From contig CAZABJ010000010.1 in assembly GCA_964483375.1 (NCBI GenBank), positions 1 to 58,023 of the forward strand: a stretch of DNA of 58,023 bases. Direction: 5' to 3'. Origin of the DNA: JAUIEH01 sp964483375. GTDB taxonomy: Bacteria > Pseudomonadota > Alphaproteobacteria > Caulobacterales > Maricaulaceae. This document shows, piece by piece, positions 47,672-56,194 of the stretch; the stretch's first letter is position 1; each line of letters starts with the position of its first letter. Both the position numbers and the translations under genes were made by a program. The notes beneath the pieces were generated by a model. That model was not told the DNA's origin, searched no databases, and was given only the letters and a program-made list of their open reading frames with translations.

Positions 47672-48881
47672 TCATCGTTCACCCTCCCCATTTGAGGCGG
47701 GCGGGGAAGCGGGCGCGGGCGCCGGGGCGGGCTCCGGCGTCGGGTCGGACACCGAACCCGATGGGCCAGCGAACGCTCTGCCGACAAAACTGCCCGCTGT
47801 TAAGAGAATGCCGAGCCCGAACACGCCGCCCAGCGCAATCAAGACCGGGAGGTCAGGAACAGCGTCTTCTTCGGCGAGGACCGGGACGTCTTCGTCCCCG
47901 GGCTCTTCGGNNNNNNNNNNNNNNNNNNNNNNNNNNNNNNNNNNNNNNNNNNNNNNNNNNNNNNNNNNNNNNNNNNNNNNNNNNNNNNNNNNNNNNNNNN
48001 NNNNNNNNNNCCTGGGGCTCTTCCGCCGGATCATCAGCATCCGTGGGCGGTTCTTCGATGACAGCTGCGGCGGGAACCGTGGCCGCCTCAATGGCGGCTA
48101 AGAAATGATCGGCGTGCTCGGCGATCAACGCGTCGCGGTCGCGGCCGTTAATGATGCGGCGCGCATCCAGCCAATCGCCGGCTTGGTTGGGATAGCCGTC
48201 CGCCCCGGCGCGAAAGTGCCGCAACAAGCAGTGGCCGGGCACGAACCAACCATGGATCATCCCGTCATAGGTAATCCGAATGGACGTCTCGGGATCCAGC
48301 GCAAGCGAGGGGTTCCAGTAGTAACTGTCTTCGCTCTCCGTCTCGTAGGAGATCGTGAACTCGTCGTCGACCCGCTGGTAGTTGTAGTACCAGGTCAGCT
48401 GGACATAGCCGCGGCCGAAATAATGTTCCCCCGTCGGGGCGTGTTCGCGCCAATAGGTATGGTTGCCGCAGCAGGCGCTGTTGGCCAGGCGCGAGACCGC
48501 GCTTTCATCGGTGAGCGCCAGCGTTTCGCGGATAGGAAACATGCGCTGCGCGGTCTCGTGATAAGCGGTCGCGAGGATGTAGGCGAGCCAACGGGGGTCT
48601 TTCAGTTCCCGCCGGTCGTTCCACTCGTTCAGGATGGCGTCGGTGCCCTCAAAGTGCTGCCCCTGGCGCGCATAAACCGGAAACGCGTCTTGGATGGCGG
48701 CGTAGAAGGCGGGGAGGTCAACCACGGTCTCCCGGTCCCCGGCCCCTAAAACCGCGCCCACATTCGCGGCTGTGCATAGCTGTCGGCTGGAATCCGCCTG
48801 CGCGCTGACAGGCGCGGCGATCGCGCCGAGCAGGGCGAGGGCGGACCATGCGCCCCCAGAGAGAAAGCTCTGTCGTTTCAC
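47672..48881 (-). CDS. GH19-like endolysin/chitinase with membrane tail, interrupted by gap
   Basis: N-terminal part (to 48011): signal peptide, then a lysozyme-like GH19 domain with catalytic Glu in LAYILATAYHETAQRMFPIRE (E109), YFGRGYVQLTWYYNYQRVDDE and DWLDARRIINGRDRDALIAEHADHF, followed by an acidic Pro/Glu linker. After 100 N the minus-strand frame shifts by one. It continues as an acidic linker EEPGDEDVPVLAEEDAV, a membrane helix LPVLIALGGVFGLGILLTAGSF, a Pro/Ala-rich tail and a stop at 47672. Both halves have linker of the same Glu/Pro composition at the gap, so I infer one gene whose true gap length is not a multiple-of-three match to 100. Substrate (peptidoglycan or chitin) unknown. 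Confidence 0.75.
47911..48010. other. Assembly gap (100 N)
   Basis: Exactly 100 N, a conventional placeholder for a gap of unknown size. The flanks encode Glu/Pro-rich linker, so a repetitive sequence probably defeated assembly. Confidence 0.95.
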
Positions 48882-49023
48882 TGCCGCGCCGTCCCCGTCG
48901 CGCCCGTCCCTAGCGCTCGACTATTCCCCTAGCGAAACGAGAAGTCCAGCGTGGGCCGCCGCAGAACCGAATTCTTCCTCACCCCCCTGACGCAGCGCCG
49001 CAGTCGTGATATCGGCCCCTGTT

Positions 49024-49668
49024 ATGGACGAATTGTTTCTCACCGCGTTCGTGACGTTTTTCGTCATCATCGACGCACCGGGGGTGACGCCGATTTTCGC
49101 CACTCTGACGGAGGGGACGAACAGCGGCCACCGGCGCGCGATGGCGTTTAAGTCCGTCATCGTGGCGACCGTGATATTGCTGGGCTTTGCGTATGGCGGG
49201 GATTGGCTCCTCGGCCAGCTCCATGTCTCGCTTGACGCGTTCCGAGTGGCGGGCGGGGTTCTGTTGTTCCTCTTGGCGCTTGAAATGCTCTTTGAAAAAC
49301 GCACGCAGCGGCGGGAACAGCGGGCGGAGTCGCTCATGGATGACGAGCACCACCCGCCTGAAGACATTTCCGTGTTTCCCATGGCGATCCCCATGGTCGC
49401 CGGCCCGGGCGCCATCGCCTCGGTGATGCTGTTCATGAATGAGGCGGAAACCGCCCGCGACCAGGTGATGATCTTCGCGGCGGTGGGGGCGAATCTCCTG
49501 ATTTGCTTGTTCATGTTCTTGGGCGCCGGCGTGCTTTTGAAGCTTATGGGCAAGACCGTCGCCAGCGCGATCACGCGTATCTTGGGCATCGTGCTCGCCG
49601 CGCTGTCGGCGCAGTTCATAATCGACGGTCTCATCGGCGCGTTCGGGATTTCCGTCGCCGCGAGCTAG
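49024..49668 (+). CDS. marC: MarC-family integral membrane protein
   Basis: 214 residues with six hydrophobic segments. Seen: FVTFFVIIDAPGVTPIFATLT (family N-terminal F..ID..G..P.F), FRVAGGVLLFLLALEMLF, ISVFPMAIPMVAGPGAIASVMLFM (the PlaiPllaGPGaia signature), ITRILGIVLAALSAQFIIDGL. An ATG at 49024 is chosen; a GTG six codons upstream is possible. Despite the name, E. coli MarC is not involved in antibiotic resistance; the role is unknown. Confidence 0.92.
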   Translation: MDELFLTAFVTFFVIIDAPGVTPIFATLTEGTNSGHRRAMAFKSVIVATVILLGFAYGGDWLLGQLHVSLDAFRVAGGVLLFLLALEMLFEKRTQRREQRAESLMDDEHHPPEDISVFPMAIPMVAGPGAIASVMLFMNEAETARDQVMIFAAVGANLLICLFMFLGAGVLLKLMGKTVASAITRILGIVLAALSAQFIIDGLIGAFGISVAAS

Positions 49669-49737
49669 CGGTCTTTCTGGCAAGCTGCGGCGGACATGCT
49701 ACGCTCTCGACAAGACAAGAGCATGCGGGAGGAGACC

Positions 49738-50325
49738 GTGTCGGACGCCAATGCGCCGCGGGCGAAGTTCACCACCATGGCGGAAGGCACCGCTGAAGAC
49801 TGGGGCGTCATCGTCAACCAGTTTGTGCCATTCGCCCAAAATCTGCCGGACCGGATTTTGGGTCATTTGAAACTTCTCGGCGGGGATTTCGGGGGTTTTC
49901 CCATCGACCGGCTGACCCACTGTCTGCAGACCGCCACCCGCGCGCATCGTGACGGGCGGGATGAAGAATATGTGGTCATGGCGCTGGTGCACGACATCGG
50001 TGACACGTTGGGGACGTACAATCACCCCGATATCGCGGCTGCGATCGTCAAGCCGTTCGTGAGCGAGCAGAACCACTGGATCACCGCCCAACACGGCATC
50101 TTCCAGGGCTATTACTTCTTCCACCTGATCGGCATGGACCGGGATATGCGCGAGCAATTCCGGGGGCATCCCAATTTCGACGCCTGTGCGGAATTCTGCG
50201 AAAAATATGACAGCCCGGCTTTCGACCCGGACTTTGACACCGCTCCGTTGAGCTTTTTTGAGCCGATGGTGCAGCGGGTTTTCGCGGCGCCAAAGAACTC
50301 CCTCTATGCCGCAGCTGCGGAATAG
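49738..50325 (+). CDS. HD-domain protein, PhnZ/MIOX-like diiron family
   Basis: 195 residues (GTG start; an ATG at 49723 would add five residues). HD residues include the helix RLTHCLQTATRAHRDG, HD in VVMALVHDIGDTLGTYNHPDI (H85, D86, H96), H in WITAQHGIFQGYYFFH (H119), and D158 in KYDSPAFDPD. The extra His and the QHGIFQGYYF pattern match the mixed-valent diiron oxygenase group (PhnZ, TmpB, MIOX) rather than phosphohydrolases. Substrate unknown; no phn genes in the window. 2 bp upstream of a cupin gene. Confidence 0.8.
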   Translation: MSDANAPRAKFTTMAEGTAEDWGVIVNQFVPFAQNLPDRILGHLKLLGGDFGGFPIDRLTHCLQTATRAHRDGRDEEYVVMALVHDIGDTLGTYNHPDIAAAIVKPFVSEQNHWITAQHGIFQGYYFFHLIGMDRDMREQFRGHPNFDACAEFCEKYDSPAFDPDFDTAPLSFFEPMVQRVFAAPKNSLYAAAAE

Positions 50326-50327
50326 CC

Positions 50328-50705
50328 GTGGCGGCGGATAAAATCGACGTCGCCGCGGCGCTGGCGGGGTTTTCCGAAACCTGGTCGCCGCGCCTGCTCG
50401 CGGATGTGGACGGGCATCATGTCCGCCTTGCGAAACTGGAAGGCGCGTTTGTCTGGCATGCGCATCCAGACGAGGACGAGCTGTTCTTCTGCCTCGAGGG
50501 CCGGGTGCATTTGCATCTGCGAGAAGCGAGCGGCGTGCGCACGGTGACCCTCGATCCGGGGCAAATGTTCAAAGTGCCGAAGGGGGTCGAACACCGGCCC
50601 GAGGCGGACCCGACGGCGTCCGTCCTCATCTTTGAGCGTGGCTCGGTGGTGAATACCGGCGATGCGGGCGGAGAGCGCACAAAGGCGGTGGTGGATCTGA
50701 CCTAG
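50328..50705 (+). CDS. Cupin-domain protein
   Basis: 125 residues, GTG start 2 bp after the HD gene. A single cupin barrel: AFVWHAHPDEDELFFCLEGRVHLHL gives H-x-H-x(5)E (metal ligands), and MFKVPKGVEHRPEA gives the third His. Small cupins of this type can be isomerases, epimerases or sensors. Close coupling to the diiron-type HD protein suggests both act on one substrate. 3' end overlaps the convergent MFS gene by 4 bp. Confidence 0.85.
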   Translation: MAADKIDVAAALAGFSETWSPRLLADVDGHHVRLAKLEGAFVWHAHPDEDELFFCLEGRVHLHLREASGVRTVTLDPGQMFKVPKGVEHRPEADPTASVLIFERGSVVNTGDAGGERTKAVVDLT

Positions 50706-51910
50706 CGCCGCCCCCCAGCAAGGCCCTTCGCTTCGGGCAGGCTGCGCAGCCGGAGCATGGCGACTGTTCCTAAAACGGGTCCCAGCGCCAGGGGCGCGAA
50801 CGCCCAGCGCCATCCCGCCCACTCCACCCAAATCGGCAGGGCCCGGATGGAAACGGCGGTCAAAGCAAACCCTAACGCTGTCTGCAGCGTGAGCATCGAG
50901 CCGAGGCGCTCGGGCGCGCTCACCTCGGCGACGCCCGCGGAAAACTGCGCGCTGTCCGCAATGACCGCCATGCCCCAAAGCCCGCCGATCAGGAGCATCC
51001 AAGCGGGGTGTGCGCCGAATGCGAGCCCGAAGGCGAGACAACAGACCGCCGACACCGACATCGCAATGGAGGTGACGGCGGTGCGCCCGATGCGGTCCGC
51101 CAACCACCCGGCGCTCACGCTGCCAACAGCGCCCACGCCGATAATGGCGAAGGCTGCGAGCTTGCCGGCTTCAGTCGCGGCTTGGGGCTCCATGCGCAGC
51201 GCGAAACTCGCCGCGACAAAGGCGGAAATCCACGCCCAGCCGGCGTAGAGCTCCCACATATGCCCAAGATAGCCGAAGGTGAGGAGGCGTGAGGCGCGGT
51301 TGCGGAACAACCCCACCGCATCACCGAGTGCGAAGCGGGCGGCGCGCGCGTGCCCGGGTCCCGGGGATACCCCGAAAATCAACCCTGCCGCCGCGCTCGC
51401 CACCACGGACGCCCCAATGACGCCGGCCCGCCAGTCGACCCCGCCGAGATAGCTGATGAAATGGGGCGCGGCCGAGCCAAGCGTCAGCGCCCCGACCAAC
51501 AACCCCACCAACAGACCCATGTCGCCGCGATCCGCCCAACCGGCAGCCAGCTTCATGCCCGTGGGATAGACCCCGGCGAGCGCGAAACCGACGGCGAACC
51601 GGCTGCCAAGCGCCGCGGCGGTGTCCGGCGCGGCGGCGAGCAAGACAAGGTTCGCCCCTGCGCCCAGAACGACCGATCCCGCGAAGACGACGCGCGGCTC
51701 GATGCGATCTGCGAGGCCGACGGCCGCGCTTAGAAGACAGCCCGCCACAAAACCCAGCTGAACCATCAAGGACAGCGCGGCGAGCCCGCTATCGGACAAG
51801 CCGAACGCGCGCGTCAGATCAGGGGCGACCGCAGTCGCGGAGAACCATAGCGTCAACGCGGCGACTTGTGCGGCGAGCAGGAAGCTGAGCGATCGCGTCT
51901 TCGCCGTCAC
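50702..51910 (-). CDS. MFS transporter, CynX/NimT-like
   Basis: 402 residues, 12 predicted membrane segments arranged as two six-helix halves. N-terminal QVAALTLWFSATAVAPDLTRAF and the loop AVGLADRIEPRVVFAGS after helix 2 match the MFS motif A position (G-x-L-x-D-R-x-G-x-R/K variant), repeated in the second half as AGWLADRIGRTAVTSIA. The W-F-S-A-T pattern in helix 1 is frequent in proteobacterial MFS proteins annotated as cyanate-type or nitrate-type. Substrate unknown. Ends adjacent to, and 6 bp downstream of, the dehalogenase gene. Confidence 0.88.
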   Translation of the reverse strand: MTAKTRSLSFLLAAQVAALTLWFSATAVAPDLTRAFGLSDSGLAALSLMVQLGFVAGCLLSAAVGLADRIEPRVVFAGSVVLGAGANLVLLAAAPDTAAALGSRFAVGFALAGVYPTGMKLAAGWADRGDMGLLVGLLVGALTLGSAAPHFISYLGGVDWRAGVIGASVVASAAAGLIFGVSPGPGHARAARFALGDAVGLFRNRASRLLTFGYLGHMWELYAGWAWISAFVAASFALRMEPQAATEAGKLAAFAIIGVGAVGSVSAGWLADRIGRTAVTSIAMSVSAVCCLAFGLAFGAHPAWMLLIGGLWGMAVIADSAQFSAGVAEVSAPERLGSMLTLQTALGFALTAVSIRALPIWVEWAGWRWAFAPLALGPVLGTVAMLRLRSLPEAKGLAGGRR

Positions 51911-51916
51911 GCCGGC

Positions 51917-52828
51917 CTAGACGGAAAAGTGCTTCAACGCCGCGCGCGCGATGGGCTCGCCCCATTCCTGCACGAAGTGCCCGCCGTCCTCGATTTCCAA
52001 GGGCTCCGGCGCGCCGCGAATGATGCGGGCGATCGCCTGCATGACCTTCGGGCCCAAAACCGGGTCCTGCATGCCCACCGCCACGAAGCTCTCGCCGTTC
52101 CACTCGTTGGACAGAAAATCCACCGACGCAAGGCTGACGTCGACGCCCTCCATGTCAGGCTCGGTCGGCACAAGATCCGGAAACCGCCGCACGCCGCCTT
52201 TAAACGTGACGTCGGGGAAGGGCGCGTCATAGGCGGCGGCCTCGGCGTCGGTGAGGATGGGGGTCGCGCGCTTCATCAAGCCGCCGACGTCCAGGTCGGG
52301 GTTCGCACGCGCGTAATCCCGCCAAGCGACGAAGCCGTCGCCCGGCGACTTTCCGACGCCCAGCCCGGTGTTCATCACCAACAAGCGCGTGATGCGGTCG
52401 GGATAGTCCTTGGGGATGGTGAGCCCGAGAAGACCGCCCCAATCCTGGACGACCAAGCAGACATTGCGCAGGTCCATGCGCTCGAAGAACGCCTTCAACG
52501 CATTTCGGTGGAAATGGAAGGTGTATGCCGCGTCTTGGACGGGTTTGTCTGACCGGCCGAACCCGAAAAAGTCCGGGGCCACCGCACGATGACCCGCGCC
52601 GGTGAAAACCGGGATCATTTTGCGATAGAGATACGCCCAGCTCGGTTCGCCGTGCAGGCACAAAAACGTGACGTCCGCATCCGCCGGGCCCTCGTCGACA
52701 TAATGCATGCGCAGGCCCTCATAGCCCGGCAGGTCCTCGACGTAACGGGGCTCGTAGTCCCATCCAACGAGGGTGTCGAAACGCTCCTCAGGGGTTCGAA
52801 GGGCCTCTAGCGCAGCCGTCGTCGTCAT
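51917..52828 (-). CDS. Haloalkane dehalogenase, HLD-I (DhlA-type)
   Basis: 303-residue alpha/beta hydrolase that cleaves carbon-halogen bonds by an Asp nucleophile. Seen: oxyanion motif FLCLHGEPSWAYLYRKMIPVF, nucleophile and halide Trp in LVVQDWGGLLG (D129, W130), second halide Trp in DGFVAWRDYA (W169), catalytic acid in FVAVGMQDPVLGP (D255, the DhlA-type position after strand 7) and His in EDGGHFVQEWGE (H284). The cap segment MKRATPILTDAEAAAYDAPFPD closely follows DhlA. ATG at 52828 preferred. Transporter gene next to it may serve the same substrate. True haloalkane activity versus a related ester substrate is untested. Confidence 0.92.
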   Translation of the reverse strand: MTTTAALEALRTPEERFDTLVGWDYEPRYVEDLPGYEGLRMHYVDEGPADADVTFLCLHGEPSWAYLYRKMIPVFTGAGHRAVAPDFFGFGRSDKPVQDAAYTFHFHRNALKAFFERMDLRNVCLVVQDWGGLLGLTIPKDYPDRITRLLVMNTGLGVGKSPGDGFVAWRDYARANPDLDVGGLMKRATPILTDAEAAAYDAPFPDVTFKGGVRRFPDLVPTEPDMEGVDVSLASVDFLSNEWNGESFVAVGMQDPVLGPKVMQAIARIIRGAPEPLEIEDGGHFVQEWGEPIARAALKHFSV

Positions 52829-52946
52829 GCTCGTCTCCATCTCGAAACTGAGTATGCTGGGGGCCGATGGCGCGCCGAACCGCGCGTCGTTCCCCTTCGT
52901 CGCTTCACCGTCGCATAGCTCGACGCCCTCCCGCTAGGAGCACCTC

Positions 52947-54365
52947 ATGGCTGGTCTGGATTTCGATATGATCGTCGTCGGTTCAGGACCTGGAGGGTAT
53001 GTCGCGGCGATCCGCGCGAGCCAGCTCGGCATGAAGACCGCCATCGTCGAGCGCGAGCATCTGGGCGGGGTGTGCCTCAACTGGGGCTGCATTCCGACCA
53101 AAGCGCTTTTGCGGACGGCGGAAATCTTTCACCTCATGGGCCATGCCGAGGCGTTCGGCCTGTCGGTGAAAGAACCCTCCTTCGAGCTCGACAAGGTTGT
53201 GCAGCGGTCGCGGAAGGTCGCCAAACAGCTGTCAGACGGCGTCAAGTTCCTGATGAAAAAGAACAAGATCGAAGTGATCGACGGCGTCGGCGGGCTGGAA
53301 AAGGCCAATGGCGCGCCTGTCGTGATCGTAGACAAAACCTCGGGCGGCCAGCGCCGGCTGACCGCCAAGCACGTCGTGATGGCCACCGGAGCCCGCGCGC
53401 GGACAATCCCGCAAGCCGGCCTAGAGCCGGATGGAAAACTCATCTGGACCTACAAGGAAGCGATGGTGCCTGAGACCATGCCCAAGAGCTTGCTGGTCAT
53501 CGGTTCGGGCGCGATCGGCATCGAATTCGCGAGTTTCTACCGCACATTGGGGGCTGAGGTGACGGTGGTGGAAATGCTGCCGCGCGTGTTGCCGGTGGAG
53601 GACGAGGAGATTTCGGCCTTTGCGCGCAAGGCGTTCGAAAAGCAGGGCATGCGCATTCTCACTGGCGCCCAGGTGGAGGGCCTCGATAAGGGCGCTGACA
53701 GCGTGCGCGCGACCGTCACGCTGCAAGACGGAAAATCACAGAGCATTGAGGCCGATCGCGTCATCCTGGCGGTGGGGATCGTCGGAAACGTCGAAGGCGT
53801 GGGTTTAGAGGACGTCGGCGCGACGATTGAGAAAAGCCATGTTCGGGTGGATGGATATGGCGCAACCGGGGTTCCGGGGCTTTCGGCTATCGGCGATCTG
53901 ACCGGGCCGCCTTGGCTCGCCCACAAAGCCAGCCATGAGGGCGTGGCCGCGGTGGAGCGGGTTGCGGGTCTCGGCGACACCCATCCGCTCGATGTCAGCG
54001 GCATTCCCGGCTGCACCTATTGCATGCCTCAGGTCGCTTCGGTCGGGCTTACCGAACAGGCCGCCAAAGAGGCTGGACGGTCGGTGCGGGTGGGGCGGTT
54101 CCCCTATATGGGCAACGGCAAAGCGATCGCGCTGGGCGAACCGGAGGGCCTCGTCAAAACGGTATTCGACGCGGAGACCGGGGAGCTGCTCGGCGCGCAC
54201 ATGATCGGCGCTGAGGTGACCGAGCTCATCCAGGGCTACGCGATCGCCCGCCAGGGCGAACTGACCGAACGCGAGCTTATGGAGACGGTGTTCCCGCACC
54301 CGACTTTGTCGGAAATGATGCATGAGAGCGTGCTTGACGCTTATGGGCGCGTCATTCACGTCTGA
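52947..54365 (+). CDS. lpdA: Dihydrolipoyl dehydrogenase
   Basis: 472-residue FAD disulphide oxidoreductase, the E3 of 2-oxoacid dehydrogenase complexes. Seen: FAD motif IVVGSGPGGYVAAIRASQLG, redox disulphide GGVCLNWGCIPTKALL, NAD motif LLVIGSGAIGIEFASFYRTLGAEVTVVE, FAD C-loop GLSAIGDLTGPPWLAHKASHEG, and the catalytic His-Glu HPTLSEMMHE. SD AGGAG. E1/E2 genes are not adjacent, so its complex cannot be assigned. Confidence 0.96.
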   Translation: MAGLDFDMIVVGSGPGGYVAAIRASQLGMKTAIVEREHLGGVCLNWGCIPTKALLRTAEIFHLMGHAEAFGLSVKEPSFELDKVVQRSRKVAKQLSDGVKFLMKKNKIEVIDGVGGLEKANGAPVVIVDKTSGGQRRLTAKHVVMATGARARTIPQAGLEPDGKLIWTYKEAMVPETMPKSLLVIGSGAIGIEFASFYRTLGAEVTVVEMLPRVLPVEDEEISAFARKAFEKQGMRILTGAQVEGLDKGADSVRATVTLQDGKSQSIEADRVILAVGIVGNVEGVGLEDVGATIEKSHVRVDGYGATGVPGLSAIGDLTGPPWLAHKASHEGVAAVERVAGLGDTHPLDVSGIPGCTYCMPQVASVGLTEQAAKEAGRSVRVGRFPYMGNGKAIALGEPEGLVKTVFDAETGELLGAHMIGAEVTELIQGYAIARQGELTERELMETVFPHPTLSEMMHESVLDAYGRVIHV

Positions 54366-54400
54366 TCGCGAGGGATCCGCAGAGGGAACGCGGCGCGACA

Positions 54401-54423
54401 GGTTGGTCACATGGTGACAAACC
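54401..54423. promoter_or_regulatory. Imperfect inverted repeat upstream of the TIR gene
   Basis: GGTTGGTCAC (54401-54410) and GTGACAAACC (54414-54423), nine of ten arm bases pair, spacer ATG. It lies 177 bp upstream of the TIR-gene ATG in the 234-bp gap after lpdA. It is a candidate operator, since it has no T-run and too short a spacer for a terminator. Confidence 0.4.
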
Positions 54424-54599
54424 GAGACCGAGAGCGTGACTGGGAGAAGAGGCCCGGAGCGGCCATGCCCATTGAATTCCCTGCGCAAACCGACTCTTGA
54501 CGCTGCGTTAACGGCCTATCCAACGGCCGCAAGGCTGTGCGAGAAGGGAAAATAAATCGCGCCTCTAGTCTTAGGGGAGCGCGGCGCAGCGGGGGCGAC

Positions 54600-56192
54600 A
54601 TGCCGGAGATTTTCCTTTCCTATAGTCGAGTTGATCGCGAAAAGGCGCACCAAGTCGCCCAAGGCTTGGAGGCCGAGGGCTTGTCGATTTGGTGGGACAA
54701 GAACCTCCGCGCCGGACAGACCTATGACGAAACCACCGAAGGTCACCTCCGCGAGGCGAAGGCCGTGGTGGTGCTGTGGTCGACGACCTCGGTGAAATCC
54801 CAGTGGGTGCGCACTGAGGCCACGCTCGGGCAACGCAGCTCCGCGCTTGTGCCTGCGATGATCGAAGAGGCCGAACGGCCGATCATGTTCGAACTCGTGC
54901 AGACCGCTGACCTGATCGGCTGGGATGGCGATAGGACGGATGAGCGCTGGCGCACCTTTGTCGAAGACATCAACGCCGCTATTGCCGCCCAAAGCGCGGA
55001 GCCCGAACCGCAACTCACTGACGCCGATACGATGGAAGCCACGTTCTGGCGGACCATCCAGGCCTCCCAAGACCCCAAAGATTTCCAATCCTATTTGGAC
55101 AAGTACCCCGACGGCCGGTTCGGCGTCATGGCGCGCGAACGCCTCGCCGCGCTCAGCGCGCCCGCCGGCTCCCCGCCGCCTCAGCCCGCCGCGACCGCGC
55201 GCCCCGCAAGCGCCACGCCGCCGCCCCAATCCTCGCCCGCCCAGCCAGCCGAACGCGGGGAACGCCGCGGAGGGGTGAGCCACGTCGTCCTAATCGGCGC
55301 AGGGCTTGGCGCGATCGGCGGAGTGTTCGGCGCCCTCGCCATGAGCGGCGTTTTTTCGGGGGACGAGGGCTCGACGCGTGCGGAAGTCGCCACTCCGTCC
55401 GAGACGACCGAGACGACCGAGAGTGCAGACGCTTCGGCGACGACGGATGCCGCCGGATCTGAGGACGGGATCAGCGCGTCGGCGACCTTCCAGGACTGCG
55501 AAACCTGTCCGGTCATGACCCGGCTGGAAGGCGGCGTTTTCGTGATGGGTTCGCCCGAAGGGGAACCCGGCCGGGCCGCCTATGAAGGACCGCAACGCGA
55601 CGTCACCGTGCCGAGCTTCGCGATGAGCGAGGGCGAGGTGACCTTCGCCCAATGGGACGCTTGCCTGGATGGCGGCGGCTGTCGCGGCCACCGGCCCTCT
55701 GACCGTGGTTTCGGACGCGGCGACCAGCCCGCGATGAGCCTCTCGTGGAACGACGCCCAGGCCTATGTCCAATGGTTGAGCGTGGAGACGGGTCGAAGCT
55801 ATCGGCTGCCGACCGAAGCGGAGTGGGAATACGCCGCGCGGGCGGGAACCGAGACCGCCTATTGGTTCGGCGCCGCGGCATCAAGCGCCCCGGATCCCAG
55901 GGGCCGACCCCATCCGGTGTCGGCGCTCGCCGCCAACCCGTTCGGGCTCTACGCCATGAGCGGGAATATGCGCGAATGGGTTCAGGACTGTTACCTCAAC
56001 ACCTATGAGGGCGCGCCCACCGACGGTTCTGCGGTCACGCAGGGGGATTGCAGCCGGCGGGTTATCCGTGACGGCGCCTGGTCCTCGCCCGCCAGCCAAT
56101 CGCGCTCGGCGAACCGCGCCCGGATCGGCGCGAACACCCGGGACCGAACCTACGGGTTCCGTGTCGCGACCAGTCAGGTTGACGAGGGCTGA
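54600..56192 (+). CDS. TIR domain - linker - TM - FGE-like (SUMF1) domain protein
   Basis: 530 residues. TIR domain 1-130: EIFLSYSRVDREKAHQVAQGL, LSIWWDKNLRAGQTY, AKAVVVLWSTTSVKSQWVRTEA with the candidate NADase Glu (E73). A short helical element (145-186: FWRTIQASQDPKDFQSYLDKYPDGRFG) seen in other bacterial signalling and caspase-like proteins follows, then a Pro-rich linker, one membrane helix (228-250) and an acidic spacer. Residues about 298-526 are an FGE-sulfatase/C-type-lectin-like domain (GGVFVMGSPEGE, EVTFAQWDACLDGG, RLPTEAEWEYAARAG, NMREWVQDCY, GFRVATS). The catalytic-Cys region (usually CRxAxR) reads SQSRSANR, so no sulfatase activation is expected. Topology: TIR inside, FGE-like outside. 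Longer GTG start (54537) rejected. Confidence 0.9.
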   Translation: MPEIFLSYSRVDREKAHQVAQGLEAEGLSIWWDKNLRAGQTYDETTEGHLREAKAVVVLWSTTSVKSQWVRTEATLGQRSSALVPAMIEEAERPIMFELVQTADLIGWDGDRTDERWRTFVEDINAAIAAQSAEPEPQLTDADTMEATFWRTIQASQDPKDFQSYLDKYPDGRFGVMARERLAALSAPAGSPPPQPAATARPASATPPPQSSPAQPAERGERRGGVSHVVLIGAGLGAIGGVFGALAMSGVFSGDEGSTRAEVATPSETTETTESADASATTDAAGSEDGISASATFQDCETCPVMTRLEGGVFVMGSPEGEPGRAAYEGPQRDVTVPSFAMSEGEVTFAQWDACLDGGGCRGHRPSDRGFGRGDQPAMSLSWNDAQAYVQWLSVETGRSYRLPTEAEWEYAARAGTETAYWFGAAASSAPDPRGRPHPVSALAANPFGLYAMSGNMREWVQDCYLNTYEGAPTDGSAVTQGDCSRRVIRDGAWSSPASQSRSANRARIGANTRDRTYGFRVATSQVDEG

Positions 56193-56194
56193 GC

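Noticed and set aside
47672..48091. Separate small gene or frameshift in the GH19-like locus
   Set aside because: The change of frame coincides with the 100-N gap of arbitrary length; a single gene is simpler.
54537..54599. GTG start adding 21 residues to the TIR protein
   Set aside because: Added residues are basic and low-similarity; the ATG at 54600 begins directly at the TIR first strand.
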